DNA of 64,000 nucleotides, taken from contig OZ037769.1 in NCBI GenBank assembly GCA_964035545.1, forward strand, positions 12,204,633-12,268,632, given 5' to 3'. The translations under genes were made by a program, and so were the position numbers. Positions 24,071-36,700 of the stretch are shown here, piece after piece. Positions within the stretch are counted from its first letter, which is position 1. Every line of letters begins with the position of its first letter. The DNA is from Bugula neritina. Lineage: Eukaryota; Bryozoa; Gymnolaemata; Cheilostomatida; Bugulidae. Under the pieces are notes generated by a model. It was not told the origin of the DNA and did not search any database. It saw nothing but the letters and a program-made list of their open reading frames with translations.

Positions 24071-25511
24071 TGTTGTCGCCACTCTAAATAAATCAAAATT
24101 AGATTCCAGTGTGATTTATTACAAGTGGCGACAATAACGTAATGTCCGCCATTTTGCGACTCGTCGAAGGAGACATGGCTCGTATTACTATAATTGTGTT
24201 TACAGCGAATATTTTTTCTCAACAAATTCACTCAGTTTTTGCACTTTTGTTACATGTTTCCACAAAAAATTTATGATGATAACTATGAATAAATTATTCA
24301 TTTAAACAAATTATATCTAATTATTAACAGAAACCTGATTTAATTGCAGTTTAAACTTGTGAGTACTTTTATTCTGCACATGTATCTTATTGGCACTTAA
24401 CATGGTTGGGATTTATGAGCTTTAGTCATAGTAAGCTTTTTATACGTTTTAGTTTGATGAACTAGTGTAAAAACATTTACAAGTTTTAATGGAGACAAAA
24501 ACTTATTTAAAGCATTGAATAAATTATTTGATGATTGTATGATTAAAAAGGTTTGAACTTGGTTTTGATTGTGTGTGTGCGAGCGTGTGTAATATAGGGA
24601 TATTTATCAAGAATGTAATATTATATATATGATATTATATTCTATATAAATACCCCTATATTGCATAAAAAGTTTTACAAATGTAAAAGTATGCATGCAG
24701 GTACAATTGGCTTGTATAAAGGACATTCTTGACATATTTTACATACAGTAGTTGAAATAGGATAATGTATTAGTCATATATGAAAGCTAGTGGTTTACAA
24801 AGTTATAGGTGGGCAAATTTTACGAGATTTTCTTGAATTATTTGTCTTAGATTTGCTTTCTTTGTTCCTTTCTCTGAACTCACAAGCAACAAAGTCTATT
24901 GAAAGATGATTAATGATAAATTAAACATATAAAATTGAGTTATATATTTGTTAAATTATATATTATATACCAACATTGCATAATCATATTATATTTAATC
25001 CAATGGCAACATTCTTCGAATTTATGTATTTCTGTGAATCATAAATCAATTGAATAAATTAAACAACAAATAACTTAAAAAATACTACATATGGAAGTTC
25101 AACAACACTATGTATCAAACAAGGTTCAATAGTACAGCATATCAAAGAGATATCAAATGCAGCACCATTTGTAATTACACAAAAAAATAAATTCCAAGTT
25201 CTGAGTTTTCAAGCAGATCAGAGGGTGAATCAGAAAGGAGTTAGTAAATTTCAATTTACAAACAAGTTTAGCTCGTTACCAGAATCATAGTCAGTTCTTA
25301 TCTTATTGCCTTCAGCAAGTGTAAAATGGAGTCTGGGGCAGTTGAGTACAAATAGTCCAAAACAGTCTTACAAGGTGAACGAATACATCAACTGTTTGTG
25401 TAAAATAATTCACACAGCATATAAATATAGTAACTCACATAACATATAAATATATGAGCTCCACAGATAATGTAAAACTATAGAATAGGTAATAACTAAC
25501 ACCAAAATAGC

Positions 25512-26848
25512 TTATAAGCCAGAATATTTAACACACAAAGCCCATATCTTCTCTTTGTGGTCTGAATTCAGCACCTCAGCAGCTTCTGGTGTAGGCTTGG
25601 AGTGATGATAGAATAGACCGCAGGTCTTGGTCTCTTCATCTACACACATAGAGATGATTCTCCTCCTCCCTTCAGATACAGGGCTGGACTTGACGAAGAG
25701 TCTTCCGATAAACGAATCCAGAATAGACATCATGATGGACCTTTGAAATACGACCAGCCAAAACTCACAAGCAGATATCAACTTCATATTCTTCCTGGTA
25801 CAGAACTCTAGTGAGATGATTGCAATTAATGAAACTTTTTAATAAAAATGGGATTAAAGTTGCCAATTTGAGATTATTGTGCAATTTCATAATGCTTTAC
25901 CATGTCACAAGTAATTTGGCTAATTTCAAAATAAAAAAAGGATGTTGGATTTTATTCAAATTGATTCATGAACTATCATTCAAAGACTTCTACTACATTC
26001 CTAAACCCTAGTGTTGTATACTAGTTGATAATTTGCTAATTAATAATATCATATAAACAACAACGAATTTGTCTGAAAATCAACAATTCTATTCTGAAAC
26101 AGTCCTTTCATTTTTGTTTCGGGTAATTTAATTATTAATTCATACTTTCTAACCCAAAAAGTGAAGTGACATTGTCCCGAGCCAAATTAGTGCTAGGAAT
26201 AAAGCCTGGACAGACGGTATTGATGATCACGTGGGACCCCTCGAGTTGTTTCGCCATTTCGTTACTCCAAAGGTTTAGGGCCAACTTGGAGTTTCTGTAG
26301 GATTGCATTCCACTCACATAATGACCTTGTCCTGTTAACATCAGGTCATCAATGTAAAATGGCGGTTTGCTGCTATCCTGTTTGACCATAATAGTAAGGG
26401 CTGATGAAACATTTACTATTCTTGATGGTGATTCTTTAGTTCCAGTGGCTTTGAGCTCATCCAGTAGAAGGTTGGTTAGCAGAAAGGGGCCCATACAATT
26501 GACTGTCATGGTAACCTCATAGCTCGGATCATTTCTAGTCGTGTGACGGTCAGCGGATGAATATTTCATGAAAAGGCCAGCGTTATTCACGAGAATATCT
26601 AACTTTTTTCCGGTTGATTTAAATTTTTCAACAAAATCTCGAATAGACTGTGAATCGGAGAGCTCCACAGTAAGGTACATGACGTTGGCATCTGGCACTT
26701 CAGCCTTTATAGCTGTCACAGTCGCCTCCCCTTTCGAATCATCACGAGTTGTAACAACTACATCGTGTCCTAACTCACACAGACCTTTGGCTGCTTCAAG
26801 GCCAATACCACAATTAGCTCCAGTTATTATTATTATTTTTTTCTCCAT
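25512..26848 (-). CDS. Short-chain dehydrogenase/reductase, retinol-dehydrogenase-like, copy 2 (splice donor altered)
   Basis: Exon 1 (26848-26150 by homology) and exon 2 (25763-25512) are both open and encode the same architecture as copy 1: TGANCGIG, LVNNAG, catalytic YRNSK and the C-terminal KIWALCVKYSGL. Most changes between copies are conservative, which suggests selection after duplication. The oddity is the exon 1 donor. Where copy 1 has TTA|GTAAAT, copy 2 has TTA|GAAAGTATGA, so the homologous GT is lost. The next GT (GTATGA) lies four bases on and would shift the frame into exon 2. The gene may use another site, or may end shortly after exon 1 and be losing function. A TTTTTTAG acceptor precedes the ATG, as in copy 1. 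Confidence 0.75.
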
Positions 26849-26880
26849 TTCTAAAAAATAAAATGGGTCATCTTACTTAT

Positions 26881-27270
26881 TTTAGTACACACTGAAAATA
26901 TCTAGTTTTTAGCTATTTTTCACAAATTAGCTGCTAATGAACAAGGGCTTTGGCTCAAAACTAATAAAATATGAATTAATACAGCTAAATAATCAAGGTT
27001 CTTCTTAATTTTGCTTGATTTCCCATGTTTTTCTCCAATTATTCATCTATTTTTGATTGCACAGTGTTATGGAAAAACCCGAACTCTCCGAAAGCAAAAA
27101 GTAGCTGAATAATTAAAATAAAACATGGGAAATCAAGCAAAATTAAGAAGAACCTTGATTATTTAGGTGTATTAATTCATATTTTACTAGTTTTGAGCCA
27201 AAACCCATGTTCATTAGCAGCTAAATTGTAAAAAATAGCTAAAAACTGGAGATTTCCAGTGTGTACTAAA
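26881..27270. mobile_element. Fold-back MITE with ~150 bp inverted repeats
   Basis: The left arm begins TTTAGTACACACTG, and the right arm is its reverse complement, ending CAGTGTGTACTAAA. The arms stay highly similar for about 150 bp, including AATAATCAAGGTTCTTCTTA and GCTTGATTTCCCATGTTTT, with a loop near 27035-27100. There is no coding capacity. The element is missing from the equivalent place in SDR block 1 (just above 18720), so it inserted after the duplication. Confidence 0.75.
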
Positions 27271-27523
27271 TTAATTAAAATTACCCAAATGAGAAAAAGG
27301 ATGAAAGATAATTTTTACACAATTCTACAAAAACAGTGGATTTTTCTAGCTAAAAGGGCTAAAATTTAGATGATCAAACAACTCAATGCAAGTGTGAACA
27401 AAATTAAAGTCGAAAATGTTCACTAAAATCAAATATCAATAAAGCATGATAGCAAAATCAATAACCAGCTTAAAGTTATGTTAACACAACTCCAAATATA
27501 CAAAATATTCCATTAAAGTTAAA

Positions 27524-28570
27524 CCAGGACCTTAATTTTGTCTTATGGAGGTCTCTGAGTTGTTGCCTTGATTGTGACCAAATTTCAGATCCCTCATAGT
27601 CCTTGGGAGAAAACTGTTTAGGTACTTAACACTGTTGGCACCCACTGATCGGGCTGTCCCCACGCTTGAGATCGAGTTTGTATATAGTGTTGTTTGTTGG
27701 TTTGTTCAGCAAGTTATCATGGGCAGAGCTGAGAGCCAGATGTTGTTCTTATTTTGCCAGAATTTTCATAAGGAGATTAACACGTTTGGTTCTCTTTCGT
27801 TGTGCAAGGGGCTGTAGGCAAAGTTTGCTTATGGCACTTTCAACATCTTTGCGGCCTTTAATATTGGCTATGAATCGCACTGCACCCACTTGTACTTTTT
27901 CTAAGCCAGAAAAATCTTTCTTGCAAGTTGGGTCCCAAGCTGCGCTGGCATACTCAAGGTGTGGTAGACCCCATGCTTTGTATGCAATAAACCGTGCTCA
28001 TTTGGAGGCCCAGTAGATAGCTCTTTTAATCATACCCAATTGTCTTCTAGCATTTAGTACTTTGCTTTATATAGGTTTGGTGAACCTGCAATCTGATTGC
28101 AATGCGACACCCAAGTATTTTGTAGAGTCTACATGATATAGTACTGCTCCATTTAATGTGTAATTGGAAGTATCTCTTACAGAGTTGAAACTCATTACTT
28201 CACTCTTAGAGATTTCACTTGAACCTGCTGCAGTCACTATATGAGGCCATCTCCTGGTAGACAAGTGCATCATCAGCAAACAAGGCACATGAGCAATCAA
28301 GACAGTCAGGTAGGTCATTTATAAAAATAAGGAATAGTATTGGTCCCAAAACCGATCCTCGTGACACACCTTGAGTAACTGGTAATGGACCTAAGGTACG
28401 ACCTTGCAAGACCACTCTCTGTGTACGACTGGTTAGGAAGTTATTGATCCAGTGTAGGATGTATTCATCCAAATCTGCAATCTCTAAAAAGCTTTTTCAT
28501 TAGAAGCGCATGAAGCACTCGATTAAATGCTTTAGTGATGCCTAAAACAGCTGCGTGAACAGTTTAAGTT
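27524..28570 (-). mobile_element. Non-LTR retrotransposon (jockey/CR1-like) remnant with RT core
   Basis: On the minus strand, a frame near 28560-28480 reads AAVLGITKAFNRVLHALLMK. It is followed by YILHWINNFLTSRTQRVVL, GVSRGSVLGPILFLIFINDL (the GSVLGP box) and CALFADDALVYQ (catalytic F-A-D-D). A second frame gives NGAVLYHVDSTKYLGVALQS. The rest, down to 27524, is broken by many stops. It abuts the end of SDR block 2, so it may have inserted at, or defined, that boundary. Confidence 0.7.
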
Positions 28571-28609
28571 TGGTACGTATTATCATTGACTTATAATCAT
28601 TCACCAATG

Positions 28610-29180
28610 ATTCCATTAACTATAAGTATAAATATCATCAAAGTTAATTAAAAATGAAATTTAAGGTGAACCATATTGCAGAGTCAGAGTGAGAGAATGA
28701 AAATCAAAATGAAAATTTAATGAATGAATCGGAATAAAATTAAATTGTTTTATTATAGTAAGAATTAATTAGGTATAGTTAAAAAATCCTGATCCATGAC
28801 CATTGAAACCTAATTATTAATTAAACTATATAGTTTAAAACCAGTTAAATTTCAAAACATGAACAACATTTAATCATTCACCAAGATATAACCATAATAA
28901 ATATTAATATGACGATAGTCAGAAAAATATGGTCAGAAGATAGATAATAGATTAAAATGTTATATTATTCTTTAGCTATCGTCGTAGTAGGCGTAACCAT
29001 CATTGCCCAGCCTCCCAAGGCCTCCTCAGAACCACCCAACGATTGAGGAGTGACATGTTTATGCATCCAATGATGATTCCGAGATAACTGGCTCGGATTC
29101 AGAGCAATGCAAAGAAAAAACAACTCCATAAAACATGTAAGTACTGCGCAGTTTATTGACCTTTGGACCGGTAACAACCG
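28610..29180. repeat. Dispersed repeat, copy 2
   Basis: Same orientation as the copy at 23570-24070. The conserved core is at 28971-29041. A minus-strand frame through it ends GGWAMMVTPTTTIAKE, and the same words occur in copy 1 (GWAIMVTPTATIAKE), so the core may once have been coding. Confidence 0.5.
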
Positions 29181-29299
29181 GCCCATTATAACTTTGTATA
29201 AATGCAACTAGATTCACTGATAAAGTTGAAGTAAATGAAGTCGGAAATGGCAGCAATGATGAAACTGAGAACTGCAAATTTTCGTCAATTGCAACATTC

Positions 29300-30730
29300 A
29301 TTAGGTTTGTGAATGATTTTAAATGATGTCTGAACTTTTAATTATGTTATAATTACGTAAATTACTAATAATGTTTTATATGACTTACTGAATTTAATGC
29401 CAATACTTAGTCTAAGTCTTGTACTTACACTTACAGTTACAGTACGGAGTATGAGTACACTTCAACTTCAACTTGTATAACTATAAGTATTGCAGTACTA
29501 CTAGTAGTAGTACTACATCTACTAGTACTACTAGTAGTAGTAGTTATAGTTTAAATTATATATAATTTTATTTTTTCTATTATAGCCATATTTATACTTA
29601 TCGTTTTACATAATAGTAATAGTAATCGTATAGTAATAGTAATAGTTAATCACTAATGTTATAGTTATACTTATAGTAATAGTTAAACTTAATGTTATAC
29701 TACTAGTACTACTACTAGTAGTAACTAGGCACTAGTACTAAATCTAATAGTAGTACTGATACTAATAGTAATAGTAATACATCAACTTACATCATGATCA
29801 ACGGTGTCATCACGAAGTATAACTATAAGTATAACTATAAAATTAAGTTATAACATCAACTATAACAGTATAAGTATAAGTATTAGTATAACTATAAGTA
29901 TAAGTAATAAAGTATTACTATTAGTTTACTATTACTATTAGTATTACTTTAAGCTTAGTTAGCAGTACTGGGACATCAAATTGTAATTTTATTCCTAGAT
30001 CTCATCTATTTCTAAGGATAGAATCAATGAATATTTAATTTTATTATTAATTATGATGTAAATATTAAAATGTTCATCTTATATCATGATCATCATTGGT
30101 TATATAGATTGGTCTCTTAACTCTCACTCAAAACTTATGAAGTATTGTTACTTAGTTAAACTTAATGCAACGTCAAGAGATGGAGTTATAGTATCTATCA
30201 AGTGTCTGTGGGACTTACAGTTAGTGTAACACTTACAGTTAATGTTACGCTTACCGTAATTTTACCTTTTAAACTTTGAGTCACTTATTTTCAAACTCTT
30301 AGTCTCACCGTTACATTTAGTTTTGCTCATAGCGATAGTCTTACAGTTCATGTTAGTCCCAGTGTGTGAGTATACTGCAATGACTGTTGCTATGTGACTA
30401 AGAGTCATCATCAGTTTGACTATGAGCCTATCATTGACTTCAACCTGTTAATGAGTGATACCTAGTGATAATTATGGCAGCTGATGACTGAAACTGCATT
30501 ATAAATTTAAGAAATCTGTACATGGTTTTTAAAAACACAAGTGATTAAACGTGTAATAAATAGGTGGTTATCTAGTGCTTGTAAGCTATTAGCAATAGTA
30601 ATATTTCAACCATATCAGTCTAGACAAGGTTTATCACTTACAACCTCTGTAGGACGTATGAGTGCAGTTATCATTGGATCATGACTAGCCTCTAAAAATC
30701 AACTGAAACCTCCACTATAATTGACAAAAA
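29300..30730. other. Low-complexity and AT-rich stretch upstream of HADHB
   Basis: 29440-29960 holds many ACTAGTAGTAGT, TATAAGTATA and AGTAATAGTAATAG words that are self-complementary. 30200-30400 repeats CTTACAGTTAGTGTAACAC-like units. An upstream HADHB exon could lie here but cannot be picked out. Confidence 0.45.
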
Positions 30731-30734
30731 AATC

Positions 30735-33700
30735 ATGTATGATTGGATTTGCGCTTTAGGCAATGGGTTGAAGGCTGAACAGCTAGCCTGTGCTCAATTA
30801 TCTCGTGGAAAGACAACTCTCAGTAGCCCTTCACGGAGGAACATAGTGCTTGTTGATGCCGTCAGAACACCATTCCTACAGTCTGGCACACAGTACAAGA
30901 ACTTAATGCCTCATGATTTACAACGTGAAGCTAACAAGTAAGTGACTACATAGGTATAACCTGTCTTCCAACTCTAAAGTAGGCATTATTGGAGATAGTA
31001 GTTGTTGTCTACTAATTACTTATCATAAATTCAACTTCTCAGTGTGAATAAGTGAATATCAAAATTTATAATTAAGTTTTAAACATCCAAATTTGTAGCT
31101 TTTATGGCCAAAGTTTTTAATTGTATATGTTTGCTAAATAGCATTATGTGTATTAAGTACAAAGGTGTATTGTATCTCATGAGAATATACATTTATATAT
31201 CTAGAAGTTTTAATTATTCAAAATGAACATATAATATTATTGTATTATCATATTATAGAGCTTTACTGAAGCGAACAGGCTTAGACCCAGCTGATGCTGG
31301 ATATATCATAAATGGAATCGTCATACAGGAAGTGAAGACAAGCAACATAGCCCGAGAGGCTGCACTTGGAGCAGGGATTCCTGATAGCGTCCCATCCCAC
31401 ACAGTTACTATGGCCTGCATCTCTTCTAATCAGGCCATCACCACTGGTTGGCTATTTTCAAGTTTAATATGAATACGATGTCTTTTGATATGCACCCTGT
31501 TTGATGTTGTTTAAAAATATATATGTTCATTGGTTTCAATTTCATAAAATTCTTTCTAATACTCCGTGTGATAATTTTCAGGTTGCTAGTTAGTTGTCCA
31601 TTAAAACAAGTTACAGTATTTTTAAATATTTTGATATTTTCTACCCTCTAATAACCTTTTCACAGCGACTACATTTCAAAATAAGGCAATGATGTATATG
31701 TGAAGTAGCAAAGCTTATGATCAACTGAATCTCCAACACTCTACAGCCATTGCATATGTTTAAATGGTGATTTTCGATATTGTAGGTATTGGTTACATCA
31801 ATTCGGGAATGGTTGAGAACTTTATTGCGGGAGGTACAGAGTTTATGTCCGACGTACCGATCAGACACAGCCGTAAGATGAGGTCCATCATGTTACAGTC
31901 AACTAAAGCCAAGACAGCTGGTCAGAAGTTTGCCCTGTTTAGTAAGGTGGGGTTACTCGCACCACCCGTTACATTTCTCTGTAGTGTGGTTTAGGAAAAT
32001 GGTGGTCTTGTGCTCCCGTTTTTACCTATGTGGTGTGTGGTGGTTTCCTGGTCTAGGATCAGATTTATTCATTTCTATTTTAGTTTTACTGATTGTTTTG
32101 TTTATTTAGCAGCTTTCTTGCTGACCCATCACCGCCAGATGGTTTGTTTTAAAACTGGGTGTTCAGAACATTTATTGACTCTTTATATTCAAAAGTTGGA
32201 ATAAAACTTTTAAAAAAATCAGCTTTACTAACTGAAGACTTGAAATGTTGTTTACGTTATTAGTTCTGATTTCCTTCTTTATACTCTCCTGGTAATTTTA
32301 TACTACATAGCATATAGGTTGATGTGTGTACACCAAATATCATATATAGATAAATATATTTATACTGCATATTATATAGCTAGATATACACTACACACCA
32401 TATATACAATATTATACACATATACACTACATACTGACACTCTGTGCAGGTGTTAAGTCCGTCAGTGTGGAATCCCGAGCTGCCAGCTGTTGCTGAATTC
32501 TCCACCAATGAGACGATGGGACATTCAGCAGATAGATTGGCTGCAGCGTTTGAGGTGTCTCGTCAGGAGCAGGTCGGTATACTTATGTTACTTGTACCTT
32601 GTACTATATTACTTGTACCTTGTACTATATTACTTGTACCTTGTACTATATTACTTGTACCTTGTACTATATTACTTGTACCTTGTACTATATTACTTAT
32701 ACCTTGTACTATATTACTTGTACCTTGTACTATATTACTTGTATCTTGTACTATATTACTCGTACCTTGTACTATATTACTTGTACCTTGTACTATATTA
32801 CTTGTACCTTGTACTATATTACTTATACCTTGTACTATATTACTTGTACCTTGTACTATATTACTTGTATCTTGTACTATATTACTCGTACCTTGTACTA
32901 TATTACTTATACCTTGTACTATATTACTTGTACCTTGTACTATATTACTTGTACCTTGTACTATATTACTTGTACCTTGTACTATATTACTTGTACCTTG
33001 TACTATATTACTTGTACCTTGTACTATATTACTTGTACCTTGTACTATATTACTTGTACCTTGTACTATATTACTTGTACCTTGTACTATATTACTTGTA
33101 CCTTGTACTATATTACTTGTACCTTGTACTATATTACTTGTACCTTGTACTATATTACTTGTACCTTGTACTATATTACTTGTACCTTGTACTATATTAC
33201 TTGTACCTTGTACTATATTACTTGTACCTTGTACTATATTACTTGTACTTTGTGCTATATTACTTGTACCTTGTACTATATTACTTGTACCTTGTACTAT
33301 ATTACTTGTACCTTGTACTATATTACTTGTACCTTGTACTATATTACTTGTACCTTGTACTATATTACTTGTACCTTGTACTATATTACTTGTACCTTGT
33401 ACTATATTACTTGTACCTTGTACTATATTACTTGTACCTTGTACTATATTACTTGTACCTTGTACTATATTACTTGTACCTTGTACTATATTACTTGTAC
33501 CTTGTACTATATTACTTGTACCTTGTACTATATTACTTGTACCTTGTACTATATTACTTGTACCTTGTACTATATTACTTGTACCTTGTACTATATTACT
33601 TGTACCTTGTACTATATTACTTGTACCTTGTACTATATTACTTGTACCTTGTACTATATTACTTGTACCTTGTACTATATTACTTGTACCTTGTACTATA

Positions 33701-36700
33701 TTACTTGTACCTTGTACTATATTACTTGTACCTTGTACTATATTACTTGTACCTTGTACTATATTACTTGTACCTTGTACTATATTACTTGTACCTTGTA
33801 CTATATTACTTGTACCTTGTACTATATTACTTGTACCTTGTACTATATTACTTGTACCTTGTACTATATTACTTGTACCTTGTACTATATTACTTGTACC
33901 TTGTACTATATTACTTGTACCTTGTACTATATTACTTGTACCTTGTACTATATTACTTGTACCTTGTACTATATTACTTGTACCTTGTACTATATTACTT
34001 GTACCTTGTATTATATTACTTGTACCTTGTACTATATTACTTGTACCTTGTACTATATTACTTGTACCTTGTACTATATTACTTGTACCTTGTATTATAT
34101 TACTTGTACCTTGTACTATATTACTTGTACCTTGTACTATATTACTTGTACCTTGTACTATATTACTTGTACCTTGTACTATCTTACTTGTACCTTGTAC
34201 TATATTACTTGTACCTTGTACTATATTACTTGTACCTTGTACTATATTACTTGTACCTTGTACTATATTACTTGTACCTTGTACTATATTACTTGTACCT
34301 TGTACTATATTACTTGTACCTTGTACTATATTACTTGTACCTTGTACTATATTACTTGTACCTTGTACTATATTACTTGTACCTTGTACTATATTACTTG
34401 TACCTTGTACTATATTACTTGTACCTTGTACTATCTTACTTGTACCTTGTACTATCTTACTTGTACCTTGTACTATATTACTTGTACCTTGTACTATATT
34501 ACTTGTACCTTGTACTATATTACTTGTACCTTGTACTATATTACTTGTACCTTGTACTATCTTACTTGTACCTTGTACTATATTACTTGTACCTTGTACT
34601 ATATTACTTGTACCTTGTACTATATTACTCGTACCTTGTACTATATTACTCGTACCTTGTACTATATTACTTGTACCTTGTACTATATTACTTGTACCTT
34701 GTACTATATTACTTGTACCTTGTACTATATTACTTGTACTTTGTACTATATTACTTGTACCTTGTACTATATTACTTGTACCTTGTACTATATTACTTGT
34801 ACCTTGTACTATATTACTTGTACCTTGTACTATATTACTTGTACCTTGTACTATATTACTTGTACCTTGTACTATATTACTTGTACCTTGTACTATATTA
34901 CTTGTACCTTGTACTATATTACTCGCACCTTGTACTATATTACTCGTACCTTGTACTATATTACTCGTACCTTGTACTATATTACTCGTACCTTGTACTA
35001 TATTACTTGTACCTTGTATTATATTACTCGTACCTTGTACTATATTACTTGTACCTTGTACTATATTACTCGTACCTTGTACTATATTACTTGTACCTTG
35101 TACTATATTACTTGTACCTTGTACTATATTACTTGTACCTTGTACTATATTACTTGTACTTTGTACTATATTACTTGTACCTTGTACTATATTACTTGTA
35201 CCTTGTACTATATTACTTGTACCTTGTACTATCTTACTTGTACCTTGTACTATATTACTTGTACCTTGTACTATATTACTCGTACCTTGTACTATATTAC
35301 TCGTACCTTGTACTATATTACTTGTACCTTGTACTATATTACTTGTACCTTGTACTATATTACTTGTACCTTGTACTATATTACTTGTACCTTGTACTAT
35401 ATTACTTGTACCTTGTACTATATTACTTGTACCTTGTACTATATTACTTGTACCTTGTACTATATTACTTGTACCTTGTACTATATTACTTGTACCTTGT
35501 ACTATATTACTTGTACCTTGTACTATATTACTTGTACCTTGTACTATATTACTTGTACCTTGTACTATATTACTTGTACCTTGTACTATATTACTTGTAC
35601 CTTGTACTATATTACTTGTACCTTGTACTATATTACTTGTACCTTGTACTATATTACTTGTACCTTGTACTATATTACTTGTACCTTGTACTATATTACT
35701 CGTACCTTGTACTATATTACTTGTACCTTGTACTATATTACTTGTACCTTGTACTATATTACTTGTACTTTGTACTATATTACTTGTACCTTGTACTATA
35801 TTACTTGTACCTTGTACTATATTACTTGTACCTTGTACTATATTACTTGTACCTTGTACTATATTACTTGTACTTTGTACTATATGTACTATATTATCTG
35901 CCACTATATTACTCAATCTTACTCCTATATTACTTGTATCTTTTATTACATTACTCATATATTCTACTATATTACTTATATATGCCGCTATATTACCCAT
36001 ATATTGTATTGTTTTATTCATATGCCACTATATTACTCATATATTCTACTATATTATTCATATCTGCCACTATATTACGCACACAGGATGAATACGCACT
36101 GAGGTCCCACACACTGGCTAGCAAGGCACAGCAAGCCGGCCTACTCGATGATGTCATACCAGTCAAAGTTCCCGGTGTGTCCGAGACAGTTGCTCAGGAC
36201 AACGGTATCAGACCCTCTAGCATGGAGAAGATGGGAAGCCTGAAGGCTGCCTTCGTGAAGCCACACGGAACTGTCACTGCTGCAAACTCTTCCTTCCTGG
36301 TATGTTTTGTTGTACAACTTCTGTATCAGTTGCAGTCTAGTGAAATAGTTTTATGGTAGAGCAGTTTTCTCCGGGTTATTTCTATATTTACTGGTATAAC
36401 ACAGTAACACACACGCACACACACACGCACTCACACCCACCCAATCCACACACAAATTGACCTAAATTGCATCAATTCAGACTGAATATTTACATTAAAT
36501 GTTTTACGTAGCACTTAGCTGATGTTTGCTATGTCGATTTAATTCTTTATTCCTTAAATGTGAAACTAGAGTGAGTATATGCACGCTCACACAAATACAG
36601 ATGCACAGACCACATACACACATAATATAAAATAATATAATATGTGCAATAATGAATCGTCATGATGTTCACTACTCCTTCAATATGCTATACACAGACT

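Larger units (their letters stand above)
24636..27524. repeat. Duplicated block, copy 2 (carries SDR gene 2)
   Basis: Homologous to 16543-18983 and in the same orientation. Divergence is modest in the exons and larger in non-coding parts. Interrupted by the fold-back element at 26881-27270. Confidence 0.75.

Noticed and set aside
28965-29301. Two 80-codon minus-strand frames as host genes
   Set aside because: They fall in the dispersed repeat copy; only the last 16 or so residues recur in the other copy, and no splice signals support a gene.
32591-35884. Regular repeat array considered as a CRISPR
   Set aside because: Units are head-to-tail with no unique spacers, inside a eukaryotic intron.
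32444-36359. Very long Leu/Tyr/Val- or Asn/Gln/Thr-rich reading frames (1,150-1,290 codons) on both strands
   Set aside because: They are the stop-free frames of a 21-bp intronic minisatellite. HADHB exons 4 and 5 with good splice sites lie at either end.
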